Shown one piece after another: positions 18,589 through 28,651 of a stretch of 64,000 nt of DNA. Source of the DNA: Saccharomyces paradoxus. Its lineage: Eukaryota > Ascomycota > Saccharomycetes > Saccharomycetales > Saccharomycetaceae. The notes below the pieces were generated by a model that saw only the letters and a list, made by a program, of their open reading frames with translations, made no database searches and had not been told where the DNA came from. The position numbers and the translations under genes were made by a program. The stretch is from positions 992,001-1,056,000 of the forward strand of contig NC_047493.1 in the NCBI RefSeq assembly GCF_002079055.1, given 5' to 3'. Position 1 is the first letter of the stretch, and each line of letters opens with the position of its first letter.

Positions 18589-21500
18589 CTACTTCGGTGA
18601 AACAGGCTCATCTTTGCTGCTATACATTGGGCACGATTTGTTTGTTCTTATGTGCCCAATTTGACCGCATGTAGCGCATCTTCTCGTGGTGTTCTTGCTT
18701 TTATTTTTGGGTGTTTTGCCGTCGGTTACACCGGCAAGGTCGCCACCATTATCCACCGAGTTTTCTATCCTTGTGGCACCGCTATTTCTCTTCGAATTCT
18801 GTCTTGCTGCTCTACGCTGCTGTGATTTTTCCAAATTAGCTAATTCTAATTGTAACAGTTTTTTCTGTTTCTCAAGTTCTTCTAAATTATTTATCTTTGA
18901 AGTGTCCTCTTCTAATAATTTGTTAACGTCTTCCTTATCCTGTTCTTTAATTTTCATGTACCCCTGGATGACTCTAGGATCTCTTATAAAAATTGTCTGT
19001 CTTTGAATTATACCGTTTTCATCTCTTTTCTTTCTAACGATCTTCAGAATTTTCTTATCATCTCTCTCTGTCTTAACATGTTTATTAGTCCGGTTAATCT
19101 CGTCAGGATTGTTCATTTCCTCAAAAGGGTTGCTTATACTCAACGATTTTGTGTGTGTATACCAGGTCTTGGCAATTTCTTCGTCGTAAGCTTTTTGTTG
19201 CTGAGCAACATTGTAGCTATGCGTATTGGTGCCTTTTTTGTTTGAACTATTGTTATTACCAGAAGGGGAACCAGACTTAACAAAACCACCTTTCATTGAC
19301 GTTTTCAGAAATGAAAACCCTTCCCCGCAGCCCGTTGGATCACCGACACCATGTATCTGGATCATGGCTCGCATTTGTGTAGAGTTAATGAAATTTTTTG
19401 TGATGTTCCATGGTAGCAAGTTTTCTTCTAGAGATTTTAGTTTAGAATCAAAATTATATGCTTCGTTATCATCCTGGAATTGTAGGCCTTGACTCATTGA
19501 TTCAACTTGACTGATTTGCTCTGGTGTGATTAAACTTTTCACGGCTTCGTTGTCTAACAGTTTTTCATCATCTTTAAGTCTCCACAAACCTTTTTCAGGG
19601 CCATCCCTTTGATATTTCATGAATTCCTTTACTTTTTGTCTGTTTTGTCCATAATCTTGATCGGGAAAATGCTTTGCGATAGGATCAATAGAAATTGCCT
19701 TGCTATGGTTATGGTTCAGAATTCTATAGATAATCATTTTCAACCTTGTAGCTTTCATTGATGTAACCTTTCTTGAGTTAGGTCCGGGAATCTCCTCGAC
19801 AGGAAAAGTTTGTCCTACTGTAAAAAGGTGGTTGATATTGCGTAAGTAAAATCGGTTACTTATACCAAAACCCGAACTTTTTGTCAGAAGAAAATCTGTT
19901 CCTGATATATCATGTTTAAAAACGGGTGCCCTAATCATGTTATTGTATAATGTGGGAACGATATGACCAGGTTCAACAAACCCAAAGTTCCAAAATGGTG
20001 ATTTATCTTGAACACCCAGAACGTGAGTTTCACCAACAGGCAACTTGGGCCTTAAGGTATCTTGTTCATTGGCTTTACGATAATAATTAATCAATTTGTT
20101 GGCCATACCAAATTTAGATAACGCGACCGGTGTTTGTTCTGAATATTCCATTAAATAAACAGGAGCAGTATCACCAATGGTTAGATCTTGAGATGTAGAA
20201 AATGATTCTTTGACATCTTTACCCTTATCTCTTTTCCTCTTACGCGCTTTTAGTTTACTGAAGACAATTTTAGTGCCTGGTCTTATGTGAGAACCGAAAT
20301 TTTCACGGTGGAAATGCCTCAATTGATATCTAGGAACAGCCACTTTGTAAAATGGAGATTGTAAATTAATTGCGGGCTGAGAGTGCTGAATATTTAAGTT
20401 TGATATGGTAGAACGGACTTTTGTTTGATGCGTTTTTTTCAAGATTTGATATTTATCATCATTAGATAAATTGAACTTTTGTTGCAAAATAGTTTCATTA
20501 ATAGGCAGTATTAAGTTACTGCTATCCAATTGCCGCTTTTGCTGCGCTAAATTATTCGCGTTCTCAACCATTAGTAACAGTTTTTCGTCATTCATATTCA
20601 ATTCAGCATGTTTGGACTCCTTCAAGTTGGCATCAATTATCATATCTTCATCCCATTGCCAATCTTCAGCAACATCTTCAACCAAGCTCTTCAACTTATA
20701 ACGGCTAGATGACTTCAAGTTAGGTGTTATAGAAGCCTCTGTTAAAGATGTTGTAGATGACGTACCCTGATCAATGATTTTTTCTTGGTCCCAATCATCA
20801 GTGGCAATTAGCAAGTCTTCGGATATCGTCTTTTCATCATGAATAATTTTCCTTTTTTTTTGTTGCTCTTTAATAGGGAAAAGTTCATCAATGGAAACAT
20901 GAATCAAACCTCTTCGAGACGCAAAAGAGCTATCTTGGAGTAAATTATTTTTTCCTTGATAAATTGGGGCGACGTAAGATGTTGTCCTTGAGTTGAATAC
21001 CCTCTTGTCATCCTGTTGGACTTTGAATTTCAAGTTTAAGGGCATAAACGGTTTCTTCACTCTAGATGTTTCCCTGTGCCAATGATACGGCACATATCTT
21101 CTATAAATCAGCTTGTTCCATTTTAAAATCTTACCCTTTTCAAAATCAGGAAAGTATTTCTTTAGAAGATACTTCTCGTGGTTTATCAAGTCTAATTTAG
21201 TAGGTTTCTTATGCTTATTATCTGGTATCTCTGGTTCCATGGTAAATCCATCATTTATCGACATATTATTTGCATTAACGTTGCTAATCGAAAGTTGAGA
21301 GTGCCCAATTTCATTTCCGCCACTACCATCAAGAACACCTGTTTCAGTGGCGAGATGAATTTCATTTGCATCCATTCCCACGAACAAAGCGTTGCTGGTT
21401 GCAGGAGTACCTCCATCATCCTCCAAAATAAACTGCTGAGATAAGTCACCATTAAGCTCGGGTAGTTGTAGATTCAAACTATTTGAGTCCATACCCAGTA

Positions 21501-21792
21501 TGGCACCGTTCTCATTTCCATCATCGTATGCGCCCATAGTCATCATAGTTGGATGCAAGTTAGCATCCGTTTCTTCTGATAAATCATCATCATCATCATC
21601 AGCAAGTTCATCTTCGTCCTCAAAATCTACAGCATCCGGTAAATGTTCCGTATAGTCCTTTGAATTGGCACCTTCATCCCCACCAATGTATGACCCGATC
21701 TCTAAAGAGCCAAACTCTCCGCCAAAAATTGCTTCATATGCTTCATCTTCGTTGGTCAAGTTGGTTTTCCTGGATCCCTGCTGCTTTACCAT
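18589..21792 (-). CDS. TAF1: Taf1, largest TFIID subunit
   Basis: Taf1 (1067 aa; 1066 in S. cerevisiae) is the TFIID scaffold that contacts TBP and promoter DNA. The acidic N-terminus (residues 1-130, with a run of Asp near 60-72) contains the TBP-binding TAND region. The middle, about 430-900, is the conserved DUF3591 domain that pairs with Taf7 (YLMEYSEQTPVALSKFGMAN is recognisable). The C-terminus has a Lys/Arg- and Glu-rich coiled region and ends with a CCHC-type zinc knuckle, CATCGQIGHIRTNKSC. As in other yeasts, the double bromodomain of animal TAF1 is absent. It shares a 183 bp divergent promoter with RTT102. Confidence 0.97.
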   Translation of the reverse strand: MVKQQGSRKTNLTNEDEAYEAIFGGEFGSLEIGSYIGGDEGANSKDYTEHLPDAVDFEDEDELADDDDDDLSEETDANLHPTMMTMGAYDDGNENGAILGMDSNSLNLQLPELNGDLSQQFILEDDGGTPATSNALFVGMDANEIHLATETGVLDGSGGNEIGHSQLSISNVNANNMSINDGFTMEPEIPDNKHKKPTKLDLINHEKYLLKKYFPDFEKGKILKWNKLIYRRYVPYHWHRETSRVKKPFMPLNLKFKVQQDDKRVFNSRTTSYVAPIYQGKNNLLQDSSFASRRGLIHVSIDELFPIKEQQKKRKIIHDEKTISEDLLIATDDWDQEKIIDQGTSSTTSLTEASITPNLKSSSRYKLKSLVEDVAEDWQWDEDMIIDANLKESKHAELNMNDEKLLLMVENANNLAQQKRQLDSSNLILPINETILQQKFNLSNDDKYQILKKTHQTKVRSTISNLNIQHSQPAINLQSPFYKVAVPRYQLRHFHRENFGSHIRPGTKIVFSKLKARKRKRDKGKDVKESFSTSQDLTIGDTAPVYLMEYSEQTPVALSKFGMANKLINYYRKANEQDTLRPKLPVGETHVLGVQDKSPFWNFGFVEPGHIVPTLYNNMIRAPVFKHDISGTDFLLTKSSGFGISNRFYLRNINHLFTVGQTFPVEEIPGPNSRKVTSMKATRLKMIIYRILNHNHSKAISIDPIAKHFPDQDYGQNRQKVKEFMKYQRDGPEKGLWRLKDDEKLLDNEAVKSLITPEQISQVESMSQGLQFQDDNEAYNFDSKLKSLEENLLPWNITKNFINSTQMRAMIQIHGVGDPTGCGEGFSFLKTSMKGGFVKSGSPSGNNNSSNKKGTNTHSYNVAQQQKAYDEEIAKTWYTHTKSLSISNPFEEMNNPDEINRTNKHVKTERDDKKILKIVRKKRDENGIIQRQTIFIRDPRVIQGYMKIKEQDKEDVNKLLEEDTSKINNLEELEKQKKLLQLELANLEKSQQRRAARQNSKRNSGATRIENSVDNGGDLAGVTDGKTPKNKSKNTTRRCATCGQIGHIRTNKSCPMYSSKDEPVSPK

Positions 21793-21975
21793 ATCGTCTT
21801 ATCCTCCTGTTTCACTTCTTTTTTCTCTTCCTCTGTTTACAATGCTGTTATTCTCTTGAAAACACATTTGAAAACCATCGCCGCGGAATGAAATTATCCA
21901 CTAGTTCATTAATGAACAAGGCGATAAAACCTAAGGTTGGAAAGGAGAAGGCGACGTCAGCAAGAGATAAAGGAA

Positions 21976-22449
21976 ATGGACCCGCAGACGTTGATTGCCA
22001 AGGCCAATAAGGTGTCCTACTATGGCGGCTCTACTAATAAGGAATCCTGGAGGTACGATTGGTATCAACCATCTAAGGTAAGCTCCAGTGTGCAGCAACC
22101 ACAACAACAGCTGAGGGACTTGGAGAATAATTTGGAGAAATACCCATTCAAGTATAAAACATGGTTGAGGAACCAGGAAGATGAGAAAAATTTACAGAGG
22201 GAGAGTTGTGAGGATATATTAGATTTGAAAGAATTTGATAGGACAGTACGGAAAAAGTTGTCAAACCCATCGCACATTAAAGGCGATACGAGTAACGCCA
22301 ATGGCGTTCCTTCTGCTAACCAAGGAGATGAAGCCCTTAGTGTGGATGATATAAGAGGTGCTGTCGGTAATAGTGAAGCCATCCCTGGTTTATCTGCTGG
22401 AGTGAACAATGACAGTACGAAGGAGAGTAAAGATGTGGAGATGAATTAA
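21976..22449 (+). CDS. RTT102: Rtt102, subunit of the SWI/SNF and RSC remodelers
   Basis: This 157-aa protein begins MDPQTLIAKANKVSYYG at ATG 21976. The open frame extends back to 21937, but the extra N-terminus is Arg-rich and absent from the known protein. Rtt102 binds the Arp7-Arp9 heterodimer and stabilises it in its compact state in the SWI/SNF and RSC complexes. The conserved Arp-contacting parts are residues 10-30 (SWRYDWYQPSKVSS) and 50-85 (YPFKYKTWLRNQEDE). The C-terminal half is disordered and diverges from cerevisiae. It ends 63 bp before the convergent RNH70 stop; that gap is mostly TA repeats. Confidence 0.95.
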   Translation: MDPQTLIAKANKVSYYGGSTNKESWRYDWYQPSKVSSSVQQPQQQLRDLENNLEKYPFKYKTWLRNQEDEKNLQRESCEDILDLKEFDRTVRKKLSNPSHIKGDTSNANGVPSANQGDEALSVDDIRGAVGNSEAIPGLSAGVNNDSTKESKDVEMN

Positions 22450-22465
22450 AAGAGAAAGTAATATG

Positions 22466-22506
22466 CATATTTATTTATATATATATATATCTATATATGT
22501 ATATAC
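22466..22506. repeat. TA-rich microsatellite between convergent genes
   Basis: A run of alternating T and A dinucleotides with a few interruptions fills the short gap between the RTT102 and RNH70 stop codons. Such TA blocks commonly form part of yeast 3'-end efficiency elements (TATATA), here usable on both strands. Confidence 0.6.
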
Positions 22507-22512
22507 ACAGAA

Positions 22513-24171
22513 TTATTTTACAATAAAGGATGCTACACCATCTCGAGCCATCTTTATGGCTTCTACTATTTCACATTCCCTTTCACGTCTTTTTTCCAAT
22601 CTTTCTTTCTTATCTTGAATAAACTCTAACTCGGTGGAAAGATTGTTCCATGGTCTTGTATCGCCTGTACCTGACATGACCAAAATCATGGTACCTGGTG
22701 TAGCATTCTCGTATAATTGCGTTAGATTTTGTCCTATACTTTGAAGAACCGTGAATGCATCCAACGAATCAGTCCCCTTCCGTGGCTTTTTATTATAATT
22801 ACGTGACCTCTCCAAGTTCTTCAATCTCCCCACAATAAGCTTAACATCTTTATTTAGGTTCTCGTGAATGTGCGTCCATGTCTCATTATCTTCAACACAA
22901 CGGATTAACTGGCCCTTAGAATCGTCCTCGGTATGGTCTCTAATAATCATATCATTGAGAAGCATGGTTTTCACTTCAAAACGATGCAATTTAGTGAACA
23001 AATTCTCCGTATTGATACCTATCCCAAATGCTAACCCATTCAAGATTTTAAGTTTTGTTAATTCGAGACAAGCCCTTGCATCTTCAACAGAATCATGTTC
23101 ACCGTTTTGGATGCTTTTATTTAAAAAGGCTTCGCTTAAGTATTTTAAACTCGGCTTGAAGGGATCACCAGCTTTATGGTGATATATAATAGCTGTATCC
23201 ACGATCAATGGGTGTTTCAACTTCATGACCTTTAAGTCATTTTGTAACGAATGCCCGATCAAAATATCAGAACGACTTATTAACTTCAGTAGATCTTTTT
23301 GTACTTCTGCCAATGTTTTCTTGGCACCAAGGGCTAATTTCTCTTCAGTTATACCACTGTAGCGTGTCAAGTAGTCCACTATGGGGACATCTGGCTTTAC
23401 CAACTCCTCATAGATGACCTCGTTATCAAAATTTACTAGAGAAATCCTAGTCAGAACCAAACCCTGTTCCGAAAGGCACATTTCACAGTCCAGTGCGAAG
23501 ATGTGCGAGCCATCGTGAGTAAACTCAGTGGTCTGTACCCAGTCTGCATCATTGGCGTCCTCATAATCCAGTGGGTAATCGTTTGCCACTAACTGTTGTT
23601 CGGATAGAACCAAATCGTTAATAGTAATTTTTTTCTTCTTTTGTAACTCCTTCAATCTATTCATTTTTTCCACTTTGGACAATCCAACATTAATGAATGA
23701 ATTGTATGGTGAAAATAGCGTCATCTTGGAACCTGGTGCCACCACGGGAAAAGTATGGAATTTGGAGGCAATTTCCCCAGGGACGTATTTGAAGTTGTCA
23801 TCGCTGATTTCATTAAAGGCGTTCTTGCCGTTCTCGAAATCATTTGGTTGTAAACCTGGAATGAACAGAACTATCATTTTTTGTAAACTTGACCTGTTAC
23901 AGATATCTATCCATTTGGGAGAGTTGTTTTCAGCCTGTAACAAGTATTGCGTCATGTCCCTCACATCCTTTACACCGATACCTTTTTCAACGGCAGTCTT
24001 TTGCAATGTGCATGTCATGGGCTTTGCCTTTTTTTTCTTCTTATTCTTTTTCATTTCCATTAGCACATCTTCATGATCGTCTTCTTGAACAGAAGCCTTG
24101 GATAACCTTCTTTTCTTTGATCCCAAAGCCAGACCACTTACGAAATTAGCGTCAGGTCCTTCTACTTGCAT
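22513..24171 (-). CDS. RNH70: Rnh70/Rex1, nuclear 3'-5' RNA exonuclease
   Basis: This 552-aa exonuclease of the DEDDh class trims the 3' ends of 5S and 25S rRNA and of some dicistronic tRNA precursors. The three exonuclease motifs are present: FALDCEM near residue 228 (ExoI), IGHSLQNDLK near 305 (ExoII) and EHDSVEDARACLEL near 357-370 (ExoIII). The N-terminus has a basic KKNKKKKKAK segment, a likely nuclear localisation signal. A Lys/Glu-rich helix occupies the C-terminus. S. cerevisiae has 553 residues. All catalytic acids that I can place are intact. Confidence 0.96.
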   Translation of the reverse strand: MQVEGPDANFVSGLALGSKKRRLSKASVQEDDHEDVLMEMKKNKKKKKAKPMTCTLQKTAVEKGIGVKDVRDMTQYLLQAENNSPKWIDICNRSSLQKMIVLFIPGLQPNDFENGKNAFNEISDDNFKYVPGEIASKFHTFPVVAPGSKMTLFSPYNSFINVGLSKVEKMNRLKELQKKKKITINDLVLSEQQLVANDYPLDYEDANDADWVQTTEFTHDGSHIFALDCEMCLSEQGLVLTRISLVNFDNEVIYEELVKPDVPIVDYLTRYSGITEEKLALGAKKTLAEVQKDLLKLISRSDILIGHSLQNDLKVMKLKHPLIVDTAIIYHHKAGDPFKPSLKYLSEAFLNKSIQNGEHDSVEDARACLELTKLKILNGLAFGIGINTENLFTKLHRFEVKTMLLNDMIIRDHTEDDSKGQLIRCVEDNETWTHIHENLNKDVKLIVGRLKNLERSRNYNKKPRKGTDSLDAFTVLQSIGQNLTQLYENATPGTMILVMSGTGDTRPWNNLSTELEFIQDKKERLEKRRERECEIVEAIKMARDGVASFIVK

Positions 24172-24361
24172 GTTTTACCTAAGTGTAGTCTTTTACTGTA
24201 TCCTTCCTTGGTGTTGCCATCGAGTAAAAATCTTTCTTTCCTTTCTATTGTGTTCTCGCGCCACTTATAAAATATTAACAATAATGTAATAATAGTGAAC
24301 TACAACAATAAAATATATAAAAATATGTTTATACGCAGGGGATTCGCAAAGTGACCAACGG

Positions 24362-25255
24362 CTAGTTCGAGGAAATAGAGGACTGAAGAAGGCGTCTGAT
24401 TTCTGTGCTGCTCAACTTCTCGCTCCAGCCGTCTTCCTCCCTTCCTCCAAGCACATTAACTACATGTACTGCCAATGGGCTCATGCCCTTTTCAATCCTA
24501 GTCTTATTCACAGTCTCTGCCCCACTGACGGTTTCCCTGCTCACAACTAAACATTCTATCTCAGGTACTTTCCCGGTGGGCCCGCACACGTCTCTTAAGG
24601 GGACTAGTTCTACGGAGATGTCTGGCTTCAATAGCTTGATGAATTGATGTACATGTCTACATCTTGTATCATAAGGCTCAATCAACTCCTTGTATTTCTT
24701 GTTGTGCAAGAGTTCATCGCACGTAATCCCGCAGATTAACCTTTGTGACGTAATGAAGGTAGATACGCTCAACAATATCTTATGTCCATCGTGAATGTGG
24801 TCAAACGTTCCGCCCAATGCGGTTACATGAAATTTATTAGCATCCTTAGGACCTTTTATCTCCTCCATAATATTATCGTGTAGTGCATAATGTTCTAAAC
24901 TGCGGTATTGTTCGCGTCCTAGCTCTAGCTTCCAAGTCTCGAACGTGGTTTCCTGTGGCAATAAAACCACTTTCCATTGCAAATTACTCTCGACGAAATG
25001 GCTATTGTTGAATATAATGTTGATCCCGGTATTGATCATCCCATAGCTCAAAAAGACATCTCTGGTGACACTGTACATCTTCCCTAGAGCAGAATCCAAC
25101 TGGAATGAGGTTTTGAATTCAGGTATAACCACGATGTCTAGTTGACTTTGACATTCCCTCAAGAGCGGAATAGTTTGTCCTATGATTCTCTGTAAAGTAG
25201 CGCTTGGCGGTGTATAAGGGAGAACAATCAGAACCCTGGAACTTTCCTCAACCAT
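24362..25255 (-). CDS. CAB4: Cab4, phosphopantetheine adenylyltransferase
   Basis: Cab4 (297 aa) catalyses the fourth step of coenzyme A synthesis, joining 4'-phosphopantetheine and ATP to give dephospho-CoA. The nucleotidyltransferase fold shows its two signatures: GGTFDHIHDGHK near residues 146-158 and SSTEIRRLL near 285. The N-terminal 130 residues are the fungal regulatory extension. The C-terminus is shorter than in S. cerevisiae (305 aa): it ends soon after the STEIR motif, with RLLQSSISSN, so the extra tail is missing. The tail is not part of the active site, so activity should be unaffected. It shares a 170 bp divergent promoter with CWC22. Confidence 0.95.
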   Translation of the reverse strand: MVEESSRVLIVLPYTPPSATLQRIIGQTIPLLRECQSQLDIVVIPEFKTSFQLDSALGKMYSVTRDVFLSYGMINTGINIIFNNSHFVESNLQWKVVLLPQETTFETWKLELGREQYRSLEHYALHDNIMEEIKGPKDANKFHVTALGGTFDHIHDGHKILLSVSTFITSQRLICGITCDELLHNKKYKELIEPYDTRCRHVHQFIKLLKPDISVELVPLRDVCGPTGKVPEIECLVVSRETVSGAETVNKTRIEKGMSPLAVHVVNVLGGREEDGWSEKLSSTEIRRLLQSSISSN

Positions 25256-25425
25256 CTTATGCTGCCTTTCTTTGGGTTTTTAGGTTCAATTATCTCTCTT
25301 TTATTACGGTCCTTATTTTTATCTTTTTCCATTACGTACTCTTGAAAAATTATATAACACTGATATCGACTACTGCACCGCAAGAAGGAAAGCAATAAAA
25401 GAGAATATAAAGGCTACAAATCAGC

Positions 25426-27159
25426 ATGTCTACTTCCACCGAACAGGATGAAGACATGAAAATTCAGAGAGAAAACTGGGAAATGATAAAGTCGCACGTT
25501 TCATCTATAATATCCAATTTAACAATGGACAACTTGCAGGAATCTTATAAAGGCTTATTTCAAGCCAATATAGTTCTTGGCCGCAGCATTGTTTGTAAAA
25601 ATGTTGTGGATTTTACTCTCAAGAAACAGAATAACCGGCTACTTCCTGCTTTATCCGCTTTGATTACTTTGCTAAATTCCGACATTCCAGAGATTGGTGA
25701 AACTTTAGCAAAAGAATTAATACTAACGTTCGTGAAGCAATTCAACCACAAAGATTATGTGTCATGTGAAAATATCCTTAAATTTTTGTCCATTTTGTTT
25801 CTTTATGATGTGATACATGAAATTGTGATCTTACAGATTCTGTTGCTACTCCTTGAGAAGAATTCCTTGCAACTGGTCATTGCCGTGATGAAAACATGTG
25901 GCTGGAAACTGGCACATGTTAGTAAGAAAACACACGATATGATTTGGGAGAAATTAAGATACCTTTTACAAACGCAGGAGTTGCCCAGAATGTTGCGTGA
26001 GTCGTTAGAGGGATTGTTTGAAATAAGGCAAAAAAATTATAAATCTGAGTCCCAAGCTCTGCTTGTATTGACCCCAACTAGTTATACAGTTAATACACAC
26101 TCCTATATTATAAATGATGAGGATGAAGTCAACGAAGAACTTGGAAATTTTGAAAAATGTGTGAATTTTGATGAAATGACCAATATATTCAATACGCTAC
26201 GACAGAAACTCCTGATAAATAATGAACCCGACACAAATGAAGGTAGTAACAAGCAATTGAAAATTCATGATATGACTTCTGCCGCTGATGTCGAGTTTAA
26301 AAAGAAGATTTATTTGGTTTTGAAAAGTTCATTGTCAGGTGACGAAGCGGCTCACAAATTGTTAAAATTAAAGATTGCAAACAATTTGAAAAAAAGCGTG
26401 GTAGACATAATTATCAAATCCGGTTTACAGGAATCTACATTTTCTAAATTTTATTCTATTTTATCTGAACGTATGATCACTTTTCACAAAAGTTGGCAGA
26501 CAGCCTACAATGAAACTTTTGAGCAAAATTACACGCAGGATATCGAAGATTATGAAACCGACCAACTGCGAATCTTGGGTAAGTTTTGGGGACATTTGAT
26601 ATCTTACGAATTTCTTCCAATGAATTGTCTTACAATAATTAAGTTAACTGAGGAGGAATCGTGTCCCCAAGGAAGAATTTTCATCAAATTTTTATTTCAA
26701 GAGCTCGTTAATGAACTGGGACTAGATGAATTGCAATCAAGGCTGAATTCCAGCAAGCTTGATGGAATGTTCCCGCTGAAAGGAGATGCCGATCATATAA
26801 GATACTCCATAAATTTTTTTACAGCCATAGGACTGGGTCTATTGACAGAGGAGATGAGAAGCCGGTTGACAATCATTCAAGAAATTGAGGATGCAGAGGA
26901 AGAAGAGAAAAGGCTGAAACAGGAGGAGGAACTTGAGAAATTAAGAAAGAATGCTAGAGAGTCACAACCATCACAAGGGCCAAAAATTCACGAATCCAGA
27001 TTATTTTTACAAGAGGATACCAGGGAACATAGTAGATCGAGATCACCATTGCCAGTGGCGAGAAGAAAACGTGCTAGATCCAGAACTCCACCGAGAGGTC
27101 CGAGAAACTGTCGTAACAGATCCAGGACCCCACCTGCAAGAAGGCAACGAAATAGGTGA
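25426..27159 (+). CDS. CWC22: Cwc22, spliceosomal factor with MIF4G and MA3 domains
   Basis: Cwc22 (577 aa, same length as S. cerevisiae) is needed for the Prp2-driven remodelling before the first splicing step. Residues about 10-270 are an alpha-helical MIF4G domain and about 290-420 an MA3 domain (KKIYLVLKSSLSGDEAAHKL is its start). The C-terminal tail from about 490 is Glu/Lys-rich and then Arg/Ser-rich (SRSRSPLPVARRKRARSRTP), like SR-type splicing proteins. It acts in the nucleus. The start ATG is the first in frame and follows an A-rich leader. Confidence 0.95.
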   Translation: MSTSTEQDEDMKIQRENWEMIKSHVSSIISNLTMDNLQESYKGLFQANIVLGRSIVCKNVVDFTLKKQNNRLLPALSALITLLNSDIPEIGETLAKELILTFVKQFNHKDYVSCENILKFLSILFLYDVIHEIVILQILLLLLEKNSLQLVIAVMKTCGWKLAHVSKKTHDMIWEKLRYLLQTQELPRMLRESLEGLFEIRQKNYKSESQALLVLTPTSYTVNTHSYIINDEDEVNEELGNFEKCVNFDEMTNIFNTLRQKLLINNEPDTNEGSNKQLKIHDMTSAADVEFKKKIYLVLKSSLSGDEAAHKLLKLKIANNLKKSVVDIIIKSGLQESTFSKFYSILSERMITFHKSWQTAYNETFEQNYTQDIEDYETDQLRILGKFWGHLISYEFLPMNCLTIIKLTEEESCPQGRIFIKFLFQELVNELGLDELQSRLNSSKLDGMFPLKGDADHIRYSINFFTAIGLGLLTEEMRSRLTIIQEIEDAEEEEKRLKQEEELEKLRKNARESQPSQGPKIHESRLFLQEDTREHSRSRSPLPVARRKRARSRTPPRGPRNCRNRSRTPPARRQRNR

Positions 27160-27487
27160 GGGCCCCACCGACACAGCGGCCAACGTTACACATGTAATTG
27201 TAAATACTTACATAGAACCGAACATGCTATTAGCCAAAAGAAAATAAAACAGAATAAATAAAATGAAAACTCGTATTTCCGTATTTAGACAAATATACAA
27301 AAACACAAAAGAGGCCATAAACGAACTAAAATAGGACAATGAAAAAAAAAAAGGATTAGCGAATACAGACAAGAAAGCAGTCCTTTGATATAATAAAGAA
27401 AAAGAAGATTATCGAAACCTTAATTTAAAGTTAAAAATATTGGGTATCATTTTTTAAATTAAGAATTTTTTTTACAATTGAGTGGAC
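27160..27487. other. Convergent 3' region, CWC22 / SCW4
   Basis: This is 328 bp between convergent stop codons, A/T-rich, with poly-A on the plus strand near 27341-27352. It should hold both 3' untranslated regions; I see no gene in it. Confidence 0.6.
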
Positions 27488-28651
27488 TTATTCATTGGAT
27501 AAAATACCCCAGTATTTTTCAACACCGTAAGCACCGTCGGCCTTCCAGTAGTCGTTGAAGGCAGTGAATAAGAAGGTATCAGCACCACATGAGCTGGTGA
27601 TGGCGGAGACAGCGTCCTTTTGATTTTCCTTGGATGGGACGGCAACACCGTAGGTTTCACCCTTTGATGGCCAACCAGACTCAGTGATAACAACATTCTT
27701 CTTACCATCACAGGCGGTCCAGACTCTTTGGATTTGGTCTAGTAACCATTTACCGGAGTCTTGGGCGACTGTGTTCTTGTCAAAATAAGCATGGGCATTA
27801 ACAGCCATGTAGTCGGAGTAGTCACACAATTCTGGGTTGTTGATGACAGCAATGAAGGTATCAACAGAAACAACTGGACCGGTGTAGCCGGCAGCCTTCA
27901 AGGCAGATCTACCAGAGTCGATGTATTGACCGACCTGAGATGGGGTGGCTTGGTTACCGTTAACCAATTCGTTACCAATGGAAACAGTGGTAACATCGTC
28001 CCAAGAACCGTAAGATTCAACAGCGGACTTGATGGTGTCAACACCATCTTGGATTTGGTCAACGTAGTAAACGCCTAAGAAAACTTTTTGGTTCGAAGCT
28101 TTAGCTTTGAAAACGTTTTCAACTTGGTTACAGTCGGTACCGTACAATCTGATGACTGGGAAGTCAGTCAATTGAGCCAAATCGGAAGCTACTTCAGAGG
28201 CGGATTTACAAGCACCGCTGGACTCGTATGGGGTATAAGTGATACCTCTGACACCAGAGGCGAAGCTGCTGACGTCTTCACTGGAAGAGCTAGAAGAAGA
28301 AGAAGCTTGGGAGGAAGAGGAAGATAGAGTAGAAGCAGCAGCAGAGCTGGAGGCTGGAGATGCGGCAGCAGAAACTTGCGACTTGACATCAGAAGTGGAA
28401 GCAGCAGTGGTAGCTACTGGAGCAGCAGCCGAAGTTGTACTGGTAGCGGCAGCTGGAGCAGAGTTGACAACAGCATTTTCTTCCAAAGCAGCAACTTGGG
28501 TTGGAGCGGCACCGTTAACAATAATGGTGGTTTGTTTTTGAACGGTAGTAGTGATCACAGCACGCTTGTCCTTGTGTCCATGGTTAGCAGGAGCAGCAAG
28601 AGCAGTAGCAGATAAAAGAGAGGCAGAAGCGATTAAGTTAGAGAGACGCAT
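27488..28651 (-). CDS. SCW4: Scw4, secreted cell-wall GH17 glucanase-like protein
   Basis: This 387-aa protein (386 in S. cerevisiae) has a cleavable signal peptide (residues 1-19, ending ATALA), a propeptide with a Kex2 site at HGHKDKR/AVIT, a Ser/Ala/Thr-rich low-complexity segment to about residue 125 that is probably O-mannosylated, and a glycoside hydrolase family 17 domain to the end. The GH17 motif ITESGWPS with its catalytic Glu lies near residue 320. It acts in the cell wall as a beta-glucan transglycosylase-like protein and matters for mating. Several long frames on the opposite strand are only shadows of its biased codon use. Confidence 0.96.
   Translation of the reverse strand: MRLSNLIASASLLSATALAAPANHGHKDKRAVITTTVQKQTTIIVNGAAPTQVAALEENAVVNSAPAAATSTTSAAAPVATTAASTSDVKSQVSAAASPASSSAAASTLSSSSSQASSSSSSSSEDVSSFASGVRGITYTPYESSGACKSASEVASDLAQLTDFPVIRLYGTDCNQVENVFKAKASNQKVFLGVYYVDQIQDGVDTIKSAVESYGSWDDVTTVSIGNELVNGNQATPSQVGQYIDSGRSALKAAGYTGPVVSVDTFIAVINNPELCDYSDYMAVNAHAYFDKNTVAQDSGKWLLDQIQRVWTACDGKKNVVITESGWPSKGETYGVAVPSKENQKDAVSAITSSCGADTFLFTAFNDYWKADGAYGVEKYWGILSNE

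Noticed and set aside
28088-28615. Open frames opposite SCW4
   Set aside because: They are shadows of Ser/Ala-rich, codon-biased SCW4 in other frames.
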